In this document: positions 1 through 6,133 of the stretch, one piece after another | Position numbering within the stretch: the stretch's first letter is position 1 | Layout of the letters: each line of letters begins with the position of its first letter | Assembly (NCBI GenBank): GCA_965651255.1 | Contig: CBFGRU010000198.1 | Span: 1 to 6,133, forward strand | Origin: CBFGRU01 sp965651255 | Lineage (GTDB): Bacteria > Planctomycetota > Phycisphaerae > Phycisphaerales > SM1A02 | DNA length: 6,133 nt | Direction: 5' to 3' | The notes under the pieces: model-generated | The model's input: only the letters and a program-made list of their open reading frames with translations | The model's database searches: none | What the model was told of the DNA's origin: nothing | Position numbers and translations under genes: made by a program

Positions 1-5
1 CGGAA

Positions 6-365
6 ATGGCTGAAGTCGAGAGTGAATTGAGTGCGCTCGGTCTCGCGGGGGAAGTACGTGATTCCGGCATGCCGATGAAGAAGCGGCGGGGGCGTCCGCC
101 GGGCAGTAAGAACAAGCCAAAGACCGGCGCGAAGCGCGGTGCCAAGCCGGGCAGCAAGCGGCCGCAGAACGAAATGAGTCTGGTCGACGCCCTGCACAGT
201 GTGCTGAAGGGCAAGACCCTGTCGATCGGTGATGCGTGCGATGCCGTTCAGGCCGCAGGTTACCGGACGACCAGTCCGAACTTTCGGACGATCGTGAATC
301 AGGCGCTCATCTCGAATGATGATAAGTTCGCCAAGGTCTCGCGCGGAATGTACACCGCAAAGTGA
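6..365 (+). CDS. AT-hook / winged-helix (HARE-HTH-like) small DNA-binding protein
   Basis: This is a short, very basic protein of 119 residues that probably binds DNA as a nucleoid-associated or regulatory factor. A canonical AT-hook lies at residues 25-37, with core RGRP at 28-31 inside KKRRGRPPGSKNK, and further Lys/Arg/Gly-rich sequence follows to about residue 53. Residues 56-118 look like a compact winged helix of the HARE-HTH type: a leading helix (SLVDALHSVLKGK), a TLSIGDACDAVQAAGY helix-turn-helix and a closing FAKVSRGMYTAK wing. An AT-hook joined to such a domain is seen in planctomycetes and some other bacteria. The start is uncertain. The frame is open to the left edge, so the gene could be longer, and Met22 or Met24, just before the AT-hook, could also be the true start. 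A strong terminator follows 41 bases after the stop, so it is not cotranscribed with fliD. The target and physiological role cannot be read from the sequence. Confidence 0.85.
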   Translation: MAEVESELSALGLAGEVRDSGMPMKKRRGRPPGSKNKPKTGAKRGAKPGSKRPQNEMSLVDALHSVLKGKTLSIGDACDAVQAAGYRTTSPNFRTIVNQALISNDDKFAKVSRGMYTAK

Positions 366-405
366 TTGCGGTTGGTCGCCGGCGACAGTGAACAGAACAC
401 CTGAT

Positions 406-442
406 GAACCGCAGCGCCCTTGGCGCTGCGGTTCTTCCTTTT
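406..442 (+). terminator. Rho-independent terminator after the AT-hook gene
   Basis: A perfect 13-bp stem is formed by GAACCGCAGCGCC (406-418) and GGCGCTGCGGTTC (422-434) with a three-base loop (CTT). It is followed by the U-rich run TTCCTTTT (435-442). On the opposite strand no T-run follows the stem, so it works only in the plus direction. It ends the transcript of the upstream DNA-binding gene and separates it from the flagellar promoter about 55 bases further on. Confidence 0.93.
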
Positions 443-495
443 CAGTGGAGACCGAGGTTTTCTCCAGAATCGGCAGGATTTGCGCTCCGGCCGGC

Positions 496-523
496 AAAAG
501 TCGCCCTGAGTCCACGCCGATAA
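496..523 (+). promoter_or_regulatory. Sigma-28 (FliA) flagellar promoter
   Basis: The -10 element GCCGATAA (516-523) is a perfect match to the FliA consensus. A -35-like AAAAG (496-500) compares with TAAAG, which leaves a 16-base gap between the AAAA and the -10 box (consensus 15). The promoter lies upstream of fliD-fliS on the same strand, and cap and chaperone genes are usual late, FliA-dependent targets. The predicted start is near 529-531. That gives fliD a leader of about 300 bases unless the small reading frame at 531 is translated. The -35 match is imperfect, but the -10 match and the location make the call strong. Confidence 0.8.
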
Positions 524-530
524 CGCGGGT

Positions 531-797
531 ATGAACGAATTCACCGGCACGGCCAGATCCATGTCTTCGAATCCGGCCCTCGGGTCAGTTTCCGGCAAAG
601 CTTTGTCGCCGGTCTCGCCGATGCAGAGTATGGCGCATGTGAGTGCGTCGGACGCGGTCGCGGAGGCGCATCGCATGTATCACCGCATGCTCGCGGGTTG
701 GGCACAGGATGTGCTCATGCTGCGGGGAAAGCACGGTGGGGGGCTGCGTTGGCGCTCATCAACAACGGACGATGGCGCTGGCGCGCTCGCTGCTTGA
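531..797 (+). CDS. Hypothetical small protein between the FliA promoter and fliD
   Basis: This is a possible 88-residue protein that I do not recognise. The first 35 residues are Ser/Pro/Gly-rich and look disordered. Residues 38-66 (AVAEAHRMYHRMLAGWAQD and following) could form an amphipathic helix, and codon third positions there are mostly G or C. The last 20 residues, after a run of six Gs (738-743), look less protein-like. No ribosome site precedes the ATG at 531, which sits almost on the predicted FliA start point, so translation would have to be leaderless or start at ATG 561, 621 or 630, none with a clear Shine-Dalgarno. It occupies the slot where some bacteria keep flaG, but the typical FlaG C-terminal motif is absent. 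If it is not a gene, the interval is simply a long fliD leader. Confidence 0.4.
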   Translation: MNEFTGTARSMSSNPALGSVSGKALSPVSPMQSMAHVSASDAVAEAHRMYHRMLAGWAQDVLMLRGKHGGGLRWRSSTTDDGAGALAA

Positions 798-816
798 ACC
801 ACGCCAAGAGCGGCGC

Positions 817-821
817 GGAGG
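817..821 (+). promoter_or_regulatory. Ribosome binding site of fliD
   Basis: A GGAGG sits six bases before the ATG at 828. This is the best Shine-Dalgarno in the window. It fixes the fliD start, and the resulting N-terminus, MGSISAGVGLISGIDTASLI, is the conserved FliD beginning. Confidence 0.85.
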
Positions 822-827
822 CCTCGT

Positions 828-3716
828 ATGGGTTCGATTTCAGCCGGTGTCGGACTGATCAGCGGGATTGACACCGCCTCTCTCATCCAACAGCTTCTTT
901 CGCTGGAAGCCCGGGGACGAACCACGCTCCAGCAGCGCGTGTCGAACCTGCAGGCACAGCAGACGGCGATGCTTGATGTCAACGCGCGCCTGCTGAACTT
1001 CAAGACCGCATCCACGGCCTTCCGAACGAGCAAGATCTTTCAAAGCGCCACCGCGACGAGCTCGAATGAGAGCGCGCTGCTGGCGACCGCATCGGCTGGA
1101 GCGCAGCCGGGAACCTACGACTTCGTTGTGCAGCGACTCGTCTCGAGTCACCAGATGATGACCCGCGGCTTCGCCGATCGAGATACTACCGGTGTCGGAC
1201 TCAGCCAGCTGAGCTTTGAAGTCGGGCGCGGGCAACTCGAAACCAGCACCCTGCTGACCGAGCTGAACGGTGGAAACGGCGTCGGCCGCGGCAAGTTCAC
1301 CATCACCGATCGATCGGGCGCTATTGCAACAATTGATGTATCAACCGCCGCGACCCTTGAGGAGGTGCTCAGCGCGATCAACACCAACGCGGATATTTCG
1401 GTCACCGCGCGCGTGAACGGCGATCGTCTGGAAATCATCGACACCTCGGGCGGCGGCGGAGCCCTCTCGATCGCCAATGCCAGCGGGTATTCAACCGCGA
1501 CCGATCTTGGGATCGCAACGGCCGATGGCGGCGCGGGTGATGGTGATGGCAGCGCCAACGGAACGATTCTTGGCGCGCAGATCAATCGACTGACGGGCAA
1601 CTCTGCGCTCGCGGCCCTGAATGATGGGAACGGCGTCGTGCTTTCGAGCGGCCTGGACGTCGCGGACTTCCGCATCACTGATCGCGCCGGCACGGTTCAC
1701 AACATCGTGCTCGGAAAGTACACCGATGGTGAAGGCGAGATTCAGGATGCCGTCACCACGCTGGAAGGGGTGATCGACCGAATCAATACGATCTCGGGCG
1801 GTGCGGTCACCGCTGCCATCGCCGCAGATGGAGTCAGTCTCGAGCTGACGGATACCACCGGCGGTGGAGGACTGTTCACCGTTGCTGCGGGAACGAACGG
1901 CGAGGCGACTGCCCGCGATCTCGGCATTCTTGAGACCACCGGCGTCAGCTCGAACACGATCGCCGGCCAGCGCGTGCTCGCGGGTATGAACAGTGTGCTG
2001 CTCGATCGACTGAACGGTGGAAGCGGGCTGGGCGGTGCGACCACGCTGACGTTTACGGATCGCGCGGGCAACAGCTTCTCCGTGGCTGATCTCGAAACGG
2101 TCAGCAGTCTGAGTGAGCTGATCGCGGTGGTGAACGATCAGGCCGCCACGGCCGGCGTCGGCATTACCGTCTCGCTGAATGATGCGAAGAACGGCCTGCA
2201 GGTGACCGATTCGACCGGCGGTGGGAGCAATCTCATTGTTTCGGGTGATGCGGCGACCGCACTGGGTATTGCCACCGATGTTGCGGGCGTAGCCGCCAGC
2301 TCGGTACGCGGCACGAATCTGCAGCATCAGTACGTCTCTGGCGCCACGCTGCTGAAGGACCTGAACTTCGGTCGGGGCATCGCAACCGGCAGCTTCCGCA
2401 TCTCCGATGCCGAGGGTGACAGTTCGATTGTCGAAATCACATCCAGCATGAAGACCGTGCAGGATGTGCTGAACGCCATCAACTCCAAGGGCCTCGCAAT
2501 TGAAGCCCGTATCAATGATCAGGGTGATGGCATTCTCATCGAAAATACGAGCGGTACCGGCACGCTGGCGATTCGCGTGGACAGCGAAAACGGCACCGCA
2601 GCGCGTGATCTCCGCATTCTCGGTGAAGCGTCTGACCCGCTGACATCAAATGTCATCGACGGTTCATATGAGATCTCGGTCGATGTAGAAGAGACCGATA
2701 CGCTGAACGAGATCATCGCGAAGATCAAGTCATCCGGCGCCCCGGTGTCCGCAGCAGTCCTGAACGCAGGCACCGGATCGACTCCGTTTCGGCTGACGCT
2801 GAACTCGCAGATTACGGGGACGCGCGGCCAACTGTCGATTGATGCGGGCGGCTTCAATCTGAACCTGACGACGCTCTCACAGGGCCAGGATGCGCGCGTG
2901 TTCTTCGGTTCAAGCGATCCTGCTGCCGGTGTCCTGCTGTCAAGCACGACGAATACGCTGGACAACGTGATTGAGAATGTGCGCATCGACCTGAAGCAGG
3001 CGAGCACGAACCCCATCACCCTGACGGTTGCGCGCGATGATCAGGCGATTGTGGATGGTGTCAAGAACTTCGTGACGACGTTCAATGATGCCATTGGCCG
3101 AATCAAGCAGTACGACCGTTACGACCAGGAATCTGAGAAGAAGGGTGTACTCCTTGGTGATCCCGTACTCGGGCGACTGAATAGCGCGATGTATCGCACG
3201 CTGCAGCGATCGCCAGTCGGCGTGAGCGGGCCGTACTCCAATCTCGCTCAGGTCGGTATCACCGTGGCGCGGGATAAACAGGGGCAGATCACGCTGGATG
3301 AGGCAAAGCTGCGCGAAGCGCTCGCGAATGATCCGCAAGCCGTCGCGGACCTTTTCAGCGCGTACGAAAAGACAACCACGGCCGATGGCGAGGTCACTGA
3401 TGGCGTCACCACCGGCGCCGTGACGGAGTCGTTCACGAGACTGGGTGTGGCTGAGCTTTTCGGTCAACTTCTCGATGAATACACGAGCACAGTGGATGGC
3501 GTGATGAAATCGGCCGATGAGACGTTCAACCGTCGCATCGAGCTGACGAACAACCGCATTGAGGCGTTCAATCGTCGCCTCGAGACCCGGCGCGAGTTCC
3601 TTCAGCGGCAGTTCGCGGGCATGGAGTCAACGCTCGCCCGACTGCAGAACCAGCAGGGAGCGCTGACGCAACTGGCGTCTCTGGCGGCGACGGCGAGTCT
3701 GAACTTTGCTCGATGA
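828..3716 (+). CDS. fliD: Flagellar filament cap protein FliD (hook-associated protein 2), repeat-expanded
   Basis: FliD is exported through the flagellar type III apparatus and forms the cap at the filament tip, under which flagellin subunits fold and insert. Residues 8-110 match the FliD N-terminal domain (VGLISGIDTASLIQQLLSLE, then a helical segment and GTYDFVVQRLVSSHQ). Residues about 690-955 match the C-terminal domain, with a long Arg/Glu-rich helix at 880-945 suited to the coiled-coil leg. Between them lie four clear tandem flagellin-hook-IN-like modules (about 142-230, 258-368, 388-482, 505-598) and a degenerate fifth (about 612-688). The total is 962 residues, against 468 in E. coli, and the excess is these modules. 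I find no Cys or Trp in the protein, which suits an exported structural subunit. A GGAGG site fixes the start, and fliS follows after 41 bases. A sigma-28 promoter lies about 300 bases upstream. The identity is secure. The function of the extra modules, probably surface-exposed cap domains, is inferred. Confidence 0.96.
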   Translation: MGSISAGVGLISGIDTASLIQQLLSLEARGRTTLQQRVSNLQAQQTAMLDVNARLLNFKTASTAFRTSKIFQSATATSSNESALLATASAGAQPGTYDFVVQRLVSSHQMMTRGFADRDTTGVGLSQLSFEVGRGQLETSTLLTELNGGNGVGRGKFTITDRSGAIATIDVSTAATLEEVLSAINTNADISVTARVNGDRLEIIDTSGGGGALSIANASGYSTATDLGIATADGGAGDGDGSANGTILGAQINRLTGNSALAALNDGNGVVLSSGLDVADFRITDRAGTVHNIVLGKYTDGEGEIQDAVTTLEGVIDRINTISGGAVTAAIAADGVSLELTDTTGGGGLFTVAAGTNGEATARDLGILETTGVSSNTIAGQRVLAGMNSVLLDRLNGGSGLGGATTLTFTDRAGNSFSVADLETVSSLSELIAVVNDQAATAGVGITVSLNDAKNGLQVTDSTGGGSNLIVSGDAATALGIATDVAGVAASSVRGTNLQHQYVSGATLLKDLNFGRGIATGSFRISDAEGDSSIVEITSSMKTVQDVLNAINSKGLAIEARINDQGDGILIENTSGTGTLAIRVDSENGTAARDLRILGEASDPLTSNVIDGSYEISVDVEETDTLNEIIAKIKSSGAPVSAAVLNAGTGSTPFRLTLNSQITGTRGQLSIDAGGFNLNLTTLSQGQDARVFFGSSDPAAGVLLSSTTNTLDNVIENVRIDLKQASTNPITLTVARDDQAIVDGVKNFVTTFNDAIGRIKQYDRYDQESEKKGVLLGDPVLGRLNSAMYRTLQRSPVGVSGPYSNLAQVGITVARDKQGQITLDEAKLREALANDPQAVADLFSAYEKTTTADGEVTDGVTTGAVTESFTRLGVAELFGQLLDEYTSTVDGVMKSADETFNRRIELTNNRIEAFNRRLETRREFLQRQFAGMESTLARLQNQQGALTQLASLAATASLNFAR
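1251..2621 (+). repeat. Four tandem flagellin-IN-like modules within fliD
   Basis: The modules lie at roughly 1251-1517, 1599-1931, 1989-2273 and 2340-2621. Each has the same order of elements: L-N-x-G-x-G (LNGGNG, LNDGNG, LNGGSG, LNFGRG), a strand such as FTITDRSG, FRITDRAG, LTFTDRAG or FRISDAEG, a helix such as TLEEVLSAIN, TLEGVIDRIN, SLSELIAVVN or TVQDVLNAIN, a strand ending in D-[TS]-[ST]-GGG (NTSGTGT in module 4), and a closing DLGIA, DLGIL, ALGIA or DLRIL. Modules 1 and 3 share the exact 13-mer CTGAACGGTGGAA (1263-1275 and 2010-2022) in register. Otherwise the DNA has diverged, so the duplications are old. Confidence 0.88.
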
Positions 3717-3757
3717 TTGAACTTCCAGAACGCAATCGACCCTGACTGAAAGATCCC

Positions 3758-4303
3758 ATGGCTGAATCGAGTCCAAATCCATATCTCAAGACGAAGGTCC
3801 TGACCGCCAGCCCCGAAGAACTGCGCCTCATGCTTTTCGACGGCGCGATTCGCTTTGCGGAGAAGGCGCGCCTCGGCCTGGAGAAAAAGGATTACGAGGC
3901 GGTCTACGAAGGTGTGACCCGCTGTCAGAACATTCTGATGGAACTGATGAACGCTTTGCGGCCGGATCACGATCGCGAACTGTGCAATCGGTTGAGCGGC
4001 CTCTATACGTTCATGTTCACGGAACTGATGATGGCAAGCCACGAGCGTGATCCCCGTCGCGTGGAGTCGGTCATCAAGCTGCTGACGTATGAACGCGAAA
4101 CCTGGCAGATGGTGATTGACAAACTTCGCGATGAGAATCGCCAGGCCGTCGCGACGGGAACGGTTCCCTCGGCCACCAGCGTGGCTGCAGCAGATGGCCC
4201 TCCGAAGTCACCCGCGATTCCTGCGGCACGGCCCGCGGGTGAGCCGCGACGACCTGCGGTTAAGAGCTCCCTGATCGGTGGCACGCTCAGTCTGCAGGGA
4301 TAA
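3758..4303 (+). CDS. fliS: Flagellin export chaperone FliS with C-terminal tail
   Basis: FliS binds the C-terminus of flagellin in the cytoplasm, prevents premature polymerisation and helps deliver it to the FlhA export gate. Residues 7-33 carry the family signature: NPYLKTKV, then TASPEELRLMLFDGAIRF. Residues 35-128 supply the remaining helices of the bundle, including the L-x-G-L-Y-x-F segment (79-85) and the last helix ending near DKLRDENRQA. A usual FliS is about 130 residues. This one has 181, with an Ala/Pro-rich linker (about 131-168) and a final KSSLIGGTLSLQG. The gene lies 41 bases after fliD on the same strand with no terminator or promoter visible between them, so the pair is probably one transcript. 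The ribosome site is weak (GAAAGA, 3748-3753, four bases before ATG). The identity is firm. The role of the tail is unknown. Confidence 0.94.
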   Translation: MAESSPNPYLKTKVLTASPEELRLMLFDGAIRFAEKARLGLEKKDYEAVYEGVTRCQNILMELMNALRPDHDRELCNRLSGLYTFMFTELMMASHERDPRRVESVIKLLTYERETWQMVIDKLRDENRQAVATGTVPSATSVAAADGPPKSPAIPAARPAGEPRRPAVKSSLIGGTLSLQG

Positions 4304-4396
4304 GGCAAGCACCGTACGAAACAGCCGACCGAATCCCGGGCAACCATTTCCTGCGGGAATGCCTGAGCGATCAATCGCGCGGTAGCATGCAGCGCG

Positions 4397-5236
4397 ATGA
4401 GCACTGTTCCGATGATGCGCGGCGACCGAGTCCTGATCACCGGCGCGACCAGTGGGCTGGGTCGCGAGATGGCCAGGCAACTTGGACAGCGCGGTTGCCG
4501 CGTCGCCATCACCGGTCGGCGCGATGCCAAGCTGCGCGAGGCCGAGCGCGCGATCGTCGAAGCGGGTGGGGAAGCGCTGGCGCTGCTCGGTTCGGTCAGT
4601 GACCGCGCAACGGTCGAGGCACATTACGGCGAGATCAGGTCACGGTGGGGGGGGTTGGATGTGGCGATCCTGAACGCGGGTGTTGCGGACAGCCGGCCTG
4701 CGCAGACGTTCACCGCCGATGATTACCGCTGGACGTTCGAGACCAACGTCTTCGGCGTCTGTGAGTGGGTCGAAGCGGTGCTGCCGGACATGCTTGCATC
4801 GAAGCGCGGCGTTATTGCCGGCATCTCAAGTCCGGCTGCGTGGCGCGGGTTTCCCGCCACCGGCTCGTATTGCGCGAGCAAGGCCGCACTCTCCACCATG
4901 CTTGAGAGCATGCGGCTGGATCTCCGCGGAACCGGTGTTGATGTCATCACCGTCTGCCCCGGCTGGGTCCGAAGTGAGATTACCGATCGCAACGACCCCG
5001 GAGAGATGTTCATTCTTCTGGAAGTGGAAGATGGCGCGAGGCGCATTCTTCGCGGAATCGATCGCCGCCGCCGACTCGTGCACTTCCCCTGGCAGATGAC
5101 CTGGCTGGTTCGCTATCTCATCCGGCCGCTGCCGATGTGGGTCTATGATCCATTGATTGCACGATTCGTCAAGCGAAACAAACAGCCATACGTCGATGAA
5201 TCAGCCGTCAATACAGACGGTGACCGGCCTGCCTGA
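4397..5236 (+). CDS. SDR-family NAD(P)-dependent oxidoreductase
   Basis: This is a classical short-chain dehydrogenase/reductase of 279 residues, predicted to oxidise an alcohol or reduce a carbonyl with a nicotinamide cofactor. The substrate is unknown. The cofactor loop TGATSGLG is at 15-22, NAG at 93-95 and the active-site Asn at 117. The Ser is at 144/145 and the Tyr/Lys pair at 158/162 (YCASK), followed by PGWVRSEI (188-195). Arg41 and Arg42 after the second strand favour NADP(H). Residues 230-255 form a hydrophobic, aromatic C-terminal segment (FPWQMTWLVRYLIRPLPMW) that could contact membrane or a lipidic substrate. No Shine-Dalgarno precedes ATG 4397. Met6 or Met7 (4412, 4415) would give a more usual N-terminus, so the start is uncertain. 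It lies 93 bases after fliS and shows no flagellar link. Its 3' end overlaps the convergent formyltransferase gene by 29 bases. The coding sequence contains a G8 run at 4647-4654. Confidence 0.92.
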   Translation: MSTVPMMRGDRVLITGATSGLGREMARQLGQRGCRVAITGRRDAKLREAERAIVEAGGEALALLGSVSDRATVEAHYGEIRSRWGGLDVAILNAGVADSRPAQTFTADDYRWTFETNVFGVCEWVEAVLPDMLASKRGVIAGISSPAAWRGFPATGSYCASKAALSTMLESMRLDLRGTGVDVITVCPGWVRSEITDRNDPGEMFILLEVEDGARRILRGIDRRRRLVHFPWQMTWLVRYLIRPLPMWVYDPLIARFVKRNKQPYVDESAVNTDGDRPA

Positions 5237-6005
5237 ATCGGCGCATGTCTTCGCGCGTCGGCATTGAGAAATCGGTTGCTTCTTCTTCCGGGTTCGGCAG
5301 CAGTGGCGGGTCACCCGCCTCGACCAGTCGAACACACTCGATGATGGCTTCGGCAGCGAGATCCTTTGAACGTTCCATGACCGCCTCGAGCGAATCATGC
5401 GGATGGATGCGGTAGCGCTTCTGAACGATGATCGGGCCGTTGTCGATCTTCTCATCCACGAAGTGCACGCTCACCCCGCCTTCGGTTTCGTTGTTGGCCA
5501 GTGTCCAGAAGCTGGGCATGAGCCCCCGGTACTTTGGCAGCAAGGCGCCGTGACAGTTCACAATCCCGTGCGAAGTCTGTTCGCGCAACTTGCGGCCGTA
5601 GAACTGCGTGCCGGAGATTGACATGATGAACTGCACGCCCTTGTCGCGCAGATGGGTGCGGAACTCATCACTGTTGACGTTCACGGCTTCGCTCACCGGG
5701 ACGCCGTACTTGCGAGCAACCGCGCGAACGGAGTAACACCGCCGGGTCGAGCCGAGCATGTCGTTGACAACTTTGGCCTGAAGCTTTCGCCACATGTACT
5801 TGCGCAGTTTCCATTGGAAGTACATGAACCCATACAGGCGGTACAGATCCATCGCGGTCTGAATGACGGTGCGTTTGCCCTGCGCGACGGACTGGATGTT
5901 GATGCCGGCGGTCGAATCGGCGAACTCGCGCAGATATTTATCCAGCACCTTCGGCAGGAGAAACGGATCGTTCTGAATGAAGACGTACTTCGTAAGCGAC
6001 GGCAT
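5208..6005 (-). CDS. Formyltransferase-domain protein (10-formyl-THF-dependent type, likely amino-sugar or glycan related)
   Basis: This 265-residue protein contains the folate-dependent formyltransferase core. Asn150 and His152 sit in IVNCHGALLPKYRG, which corresponds to the catalytic N-x-H and SLLPxYRG motif of PurN and Fmt. Asp188 in VDEKIDNGPII corresponds to the catalytic Asp. It therefore probably transfers a formyl group from 10-formyl-tetrahydrofolate to an amine. The N-terminus (KYVFIQNDPFLLPKVLDKYL) and the C-terminal PTREDMRRFRQAGHRL resemble formyltransferase-family proteins linked to surface polysaccharide genes. The C-terminal domain of Met-tRNA formyltransferase is absent, and a Tyr/Trp/Lys-rich insert (about 53-85) separates the strands at the N-terminus. 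It is thus unlikely to be Fmt, and its length and N-terminus argue against PurN. Start: an in-frame stop lies nine codons upstream with no other ATG between. A GGAAGG (6022-6027) is present but 16 bases from the ATG. The substrate is unknown. Confidence 0.9.
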   Translation of the reverse strand: MPSLTKYVFIQNDPFLLPKVLDKYLREFADSTAGINIQSVAQGKRTVIQTAMDLYRLYGFMYFQWKLRKYMWRKLQAKVVNDMLGSTRRCYSVRAVARKYGVPVSEAVNVNSDEFRTHLRDKGVQFIMSISGTQFYGRKLREQTSHGIVNCHGALLPKYRGLMPSFWTLANNETEGGVSVHFVDEKIDNGPIIVQKRYRIHPHDSLEAVMERSKDLAAEAIIECVRLVEAGDPPLLPNPEEEATDFSMPTREDMRRFRQAGHRLY

Positions 6006-6061
6006 GATGGTGTGGACCGCACCTTCCGTTCAAAGATGTTTCGCGTCATTCGGCGGATGAA

Positions 6062-6133
6062 TCACACCGGCTCCATACGCGGTTGAACTGAATCTCGCGG
6101 CGCATTGAGTGAGGCCAGGACCGCGTCGAACTG
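6062..6133 (-). CDS. Possible 3' end of an upstream minus-strand gene (partial)
   Basis: Read on the minus strand from the right edge, one frame stays open for 23 codons, contains DAVLASLNAPRDSV and ends at a TGA (6062-6064). It would lie 56 bases upstream of the formyltransferase and could be its operon partner. The other two minus-strand frames are also open here for 28 and 31 codons, so the evidence is only plausible composition and position. No function can be given. Confidence 0.3.
   Translation of the reverse strand, partial: QFDAVLASLNAPRDSVQPRMEPV

Noticed and set aside
472..486. Sigma-54-like GG-N10-GC arrangement (GGCAGG then GC at 484-485) upstream of fliD.
   Set aside because: The conserved TT before GC is missing and the -24 half is imperfect. 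The adjacent perfect FliA -10 box explains the promoter better.
1148..2327. Long open frames antisense to fliD (181 and 278 codons).
   Set aside because: They are shadows of the G+C-rich fliD coding strand. They have no ribosome sites, and their Arg/Ser/Pro-rich composition is typical of antisense frames.
4331..4366. Possible terminator between fliS and the SDR gene (CCCG ... CGGG).
   Set aside because: Only about four base pairs match across a 15-base loop and no T-run follows, so it cannot be supported.
4383..4388. TAGCAT as a -10 box for a leaderless SDR transcript.
   Set aside because: No acceptable -35 element lies at the right distance, and such hexamers are common by chance.
5652..6086. 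A 144-codon plus-strand frame opposite the formyltransferase gene.
   Set aside because: The minus-strand frame holds the full catalytic motifs of a known family, and this frame has none.

Overview
The window looks like ordinary bacterial chromosome of about 60% G+C. It carries a late-flagellar locus (fliD-fliS) next to a short-chain dehydrogenase gene and a convergent formyltransferase gene. I suspect a planctomycete, possibly Phycisphaerae-like. The reasons are the very long, repeat-expanded FliD, the small AT-hook plus winged-helix protein and the tailed FliS. This placement comes from family knowledge and not from a search, so it is tentative.

Layout from left to right. A small basic DNA-binding protein (AT-hook plus HARE-HTH-like winged helix) occupies 6-365. 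It is followed by a perfect 13-bp rho-independent terminator (406-442), which isolates it from what comes next. The stretch 366-827 also contains a strong sigma-28 (FliA) flagellar promoter with an intact GCCGATAA -10 box (496-523) and a questionable 88-codon reading frame (531-797). fliD (828-3716, filament cap) has a clear GGAGG ribosome site and is followed 41 bases later by fliS (3758-4303, flagellin export chaperone). The two form a late-class flagellar operon that supplies the cap on which flagellin polymerises and the chaperone that delivers flagellin to the export gate.

Downstream on the same strand is a classical NADP(H)-type SDR oxidoreductase (4397-5236). It converges on, and overlaps by 29 bp, a minus-strand formyltransferase-domain protein (5208-6005) that resembles sugar or surface-glycan N-formyltransferases more than Met-tRNA formyltransferase. 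A possible 3' end of another minus-strand gene lies at the right edge (6062-6133).

I see no tRNA, rRNA, CRISPR, insertion sequence or prophage sign, and no convincing new multi-gene system. The points most worth a second look are the tandem module expansion in FliD, the FliS tail that ends in a flagellin-like LSL motif, the FliA promoter whose start point falls almost on an ATG, and the tail-to-tail gene overlap.
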